Below are positions 61,930 to 64,000 of a stretch of DNA of 64,000 nt, piece after piece. Each line of letters begins with the position of its first letter. The first letter of the stretch is position 1. The stretch is from Nitrobacteraceae bacterium AZCC 1564. GTDB taxonomy: Bacteria; Pseudomonadota; Alphaproteobacteria; Rhizobiales; Xanthobacteraceae. Where the stretch lies: contig JBAGRR010000001.1 in NCBI GenBank assembly GCA_036924835.1, positions 3,549,001 to 3,613,000 on the forward strand. Direction: 5' to 3'. Both the position numbers and the translations under genes were made by a program. A model generated the notes under the pieces. That model was not told the DNA's origin, made no database searches, and saw only the letters and a list, made by a program, of their open reading frames with translations.

Positions 61930-62877
61930 CTAGCCGAAGACGTTTTCGCGGCGCGTCTTGCTGATGAAAGTTGTGACCTGGGGCAGAGTGGTCTCGATGT
62001 CGGCCTCGTATTTGAGAAGGACATTGAGCGTGTCTTTGACCGTCTGCTGATCGAGCTCACTCGCCTGCAGCAGCACAAGCACGCGCGCCCAGTCGATGGC
62101 TTCGCTGACCGAAGGCAGTTTCTTCAAATCCAGCGTACGTACGTCGTTGATAAAACTGACGACCTGCCGTCGCAGCGATTGGGAGATACCGGGAACGCGG
62201 CTTTCGACGATGCGCTCCTCGAGCCGCTGTTCGGGAAAGCCGATGTGAAGATGTAAGCAGCGTCGCTTGAGGGCATCGCCCAGGTCGCGTTCGCTGTTGG
62301 AGGTCAGGATCACGGTTGGCGGCGCCAGTGCGGATACGGTGCCGAGTTCGGGGATCGTGACCTGAAAATCGGAAAGGATTTCGAGCAGCAGGGATTCAAA
62401 TTCGGCATCCGACTTGTCGATTTCGTCCACCAGCAGCACACAGCCTTGCGGCTGTTCGAGCGCCTGCAGCAGCGGTCGCGGCTCGACGAATTCCTTGGAG
62501 AAGAACACGTCGCCGAAATCGTGAAGCTTGTTCAGCGCGGCCGGCAGCGTCTCGGCTTCACCCAAGACCTCGCTGAGCTTGTCTTTCAGGATTTGTGTGT
62601 AAAGAAGCTGCTTGGCGTATTTCCACTCATAGAGAGCCTTGGCCTCATCGAGCCCTTCGTAGCATTGCAGGCGGATCAATTTGAGGCCGCGCCACGCCGC
62701 AATCGCTTTGGCAAGTTCGGTCTTGCCGACGCCGGCCGGACCTTCCACGAGAATGGGCTTTTCAATCCGCTCCGAGAGGTAAACGGCAGTCGCGATCTGA
62801 CGGCTGGCAATGTAGCCGGCCGATGCCAGGCCCTGTTCGACGGCGTCGATGGAGGCTGTCGGCTGATGCTCGGTCAC
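61930..62877 (-). CDS. MoxR family AAA+ ATPase (CoxD-like)
   Basis: A 315-residue AAA+ chaperone. Walker A GPAGVGKTELAKAIA, Walker B VLLVDEIDKSD, sensor 1 PTVILTSNSERDLGDALKRRCLHLHI with the Arg finger region, and a helical lid. The same-strand VWA gene follows after 4 nt. A CoxD-like family member, but no CO dehydrogenase genes are in the window. Confidence 0.92.
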   Translation of the reverse strand: MTEHQPTASIDAVEQGLASAGYIASRQIATAVYLSERIEKPILVEGPAGVGKTELAKAIAAWRGLKLIRLQCYEGLDEAKALYEWKYAKQLLYTQILKDKLSEVLGEAETLPAALNKLHDFGDVFFSKEFVEPRPLLQALEQPQGCVLLVDEIDKSDAEFESLLLEILSDFQVTIPELGTVSALAPPTVILTSNSERDLGDALKRRCLHLHIGFPEQRLEERIVESRVPGISQSLRRQVVSFINDVRTLDLKKLPSVSEAIDWARVLVLLQASELDQQTVKDTLNVLLKYEADIETTLPQVTTFISKTRRENVFG

Positions 62878-63239
62878 GATCGTGAAACTCCCAGAAGGCC
62901 ATGGTCGGCGATGCTATCTTGGGCGTCCCGGTGATTACATCGCCGGAGCCGGTTCCTTGCTACGCCGCTGTGACAGTTTCGTCCATATCGGCGCCGACAT
63001 GCATGTCAGGCCGGCCTCCAGCCGAACCGCAGTGCGAAATCGGAAATGATAAGTGTATGTCTCCGGCGAGGGCTCGGTGCACACCAGTTAACGAATTGTT
63101 GCCAACACCTCGATTGGCTGAGGCGAATTTGATCTCGAGAGACGATGGATCTTGCTGTTTGCCACCGATCTGTCGCAGTTGATCCCTCAATCGGCCCCAA
63201 AGTTCCAGCATTCAACAATGGGGAGCCGGGGAGTCGTCG
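62878..63239. other. Intergenic stretch, divergent promoter region
   Basis: 362 nt between the divergent MoxR gene and the membrane-anchored gene. No gene, hairpin repeat or known operator recognised. Confidence 0.5.
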
Positions 63240-64000
63240 ATGCTGAAGAAATTTCTATCCAAATACATTCTGGAGGTTATTCCATCGATCGTGGCGACGG
63301 TGGTCGGCGCCTACATCGTGACGCACTACATCAACAACAAGCCGGAGGCCGATAAGCCCCAGGCTGCCATGGCTGCCCCGGCAAATCCGGCCAAGGCTCC
63401 AGAGACCCCCGCCAACACCACGCCAGCCAAGCTCGACGACACCGCGCAAGCCGAAAAAGGCGCCAAAGCTGAGGCTGGAAAAAGGGTTGAGGCTGCCAAA
63501 GTGAAGGCTGCCGAAAAGGCTGCTGCGGAGAAGGCGGCGGCTGAAAAGCTCGCTGCTGAGAAAGCTGAGAAGGTCGCAGCCGAGAAGCTTGCGGCCGAGA
63601 AGGCGCAGGCTGAGAAGGCCGAAAAGGAAGCAGAGGCCCGCAGGGCCCGTGAAAAGACAGTTGCTAAGGCTACACCGACTGCTTCCGCCGCCGAGGCAGA
63701 CGACAAGCGTGATGCCAACGATCTGGCCCGGGCGGCGATCGCGCGCCTGCGGAGCGCCGATCAGCCCCGTCAAGCTGAGCCACCTCGCGACACAGCACGG
63801 GTCATCGAAACCTCGCGGCCACAGGAACGCCGGGTCAACAGCGTTGTCTATAACCCACCGTCAACAGTACAGCCGCTCCCTCCCGCAGTGACGATTGCAC
63901 CGACACCAAGCGAAGAGGCGGTGGCGCCTCAAGGGGCCGGACCGCGCTCCGCCGAAGCGCAGGCCGACGACTCGACGCGGCTTACACCGCCGGCGGATAT
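63240..64000 (+). CDS. Membrane-anchored Ala/Lys/Glu-rich coiled-coil protein, partial
   Basis: The ATG at 63240 has GGGGAG 7 nt upstream; the frame is open to the window end (253 residues seen). One N-terminal helix (about 10-27, ILEVIPSIVATVVGAYIV), then Pro/Ala stretch, and from about 75 to 135 a highly charged AEK repeat (AAEKAAAEKLAAEK) predicted as long coiled coil; afterwards Pro/Arg-rich disordered sequence. TolA-like in composition only. Function unknown. Confidence 0.75.
   Translation, partial: MLKKFLSKYILEVIPSIVATVVGAYIVTHYINNKPEADKPQAAMAAPANPAKAPETPANTTPAKLDDTAQAEKGAKAEAGKRVEAAKVKAAEKAAAEKAAAEKLAAEKAEKVAAEKLAAEKAQAEKAEKEAEARRAREKTVAKATPTASAAEADDKRDANDLARAAIARLRSADQPRQAEPPRDTARVIETSRPQERRVNSVVYNPPSTVQPLPPAVTIAPTPSEEAVAPQGAGPRSAEAQADDSTRLTPPAD

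Overview
The window is GC-rich DNA from an alphaproteobacterium, most likely of the Bradyrhizobium/Afipia/Rhodopseudomonas group (Nitrobacteraceae). The signs are a zinc-ligand-free 41-residue L36, split PntAA/PntAB/PntB, an aa3-type oxidase subunit IV, MbfA, a FixK2-like regulator, DUF1036, DUF1244 and GapR-type small proteins, and a general-stress (EcfG-type) promoter. No rRNA, tRNA, CRISPR array, phage or intact transposase was seen.

Layout. 1-6.2 kb is an alpha-glucan/trehalose locus: treS (cut by the window edge) and glgE on the minus strand, divergent from a frameshifted malQ and a DUF3309 gene. 6.2-12.2 kb holds a hydrolase remnant, small proteins, an epoxide-hydrolase-like and a LigJ-like amidohydrolase pair, and a large MscS channel. 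12.6-30 kb is mostly accessory metabolism: two TctC/Bug binding proteins, a pirin/SDR/WrbA group with a divergent LysR, a gamma-glutamyltransferase, a haloacid dehalogenase, a chemoreceptor, an FAH hydrolase, YbaK, an IclR regulator and a fatty acid desaturase. 30-38 kb holds rpmJ, a TPR protein, a phasin, sorAB, pyk and GapR-like DUF2312. 38.5-47.6 kb is a low-oxygen/stress island: two universal stress proteins, two CBS-BON proteins, a FixK2-like regulator, a lone receiver, Hsp20, MbfA and a phasin, with four exact TTGA-N6-TCAA boxes. 47.9-64 kb is core-like: a DUF882 peptidase, an L,D-transpeptidase, an NtrC-type regulator, PepF, CtaF-like subunit IV, pntAA-pntAB-pntB, a Ca2+/H+ antiporter and a MoxR/VWA pair.

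The most striking feature is a family of about 28 long imperfect hairpins, usually in pairs with a 10-16 bp AT-rich spacer. They have CTAGTG...CACTAG ends and stems that change together on both arms. They occur only between about 7 and 45 kb. Several supply the stop codon of the adjacent gene, one set forms a 3 x 163 bp tandem array, two sit inside another repeat, and several are deletion chimeras. They look like non-autonomous CTAG-targeting elements, comparable with IS630-type insertion.

The same interval contains many broken genes: malQ, a phasin-like gene and a small zinc-ribbon gene with single-base frameshifts, plus remnants of a dienelactone hydrolase, DUF3606, TctC and a P-type ATPase. 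This suggests a region under turnover between stable core blocks.
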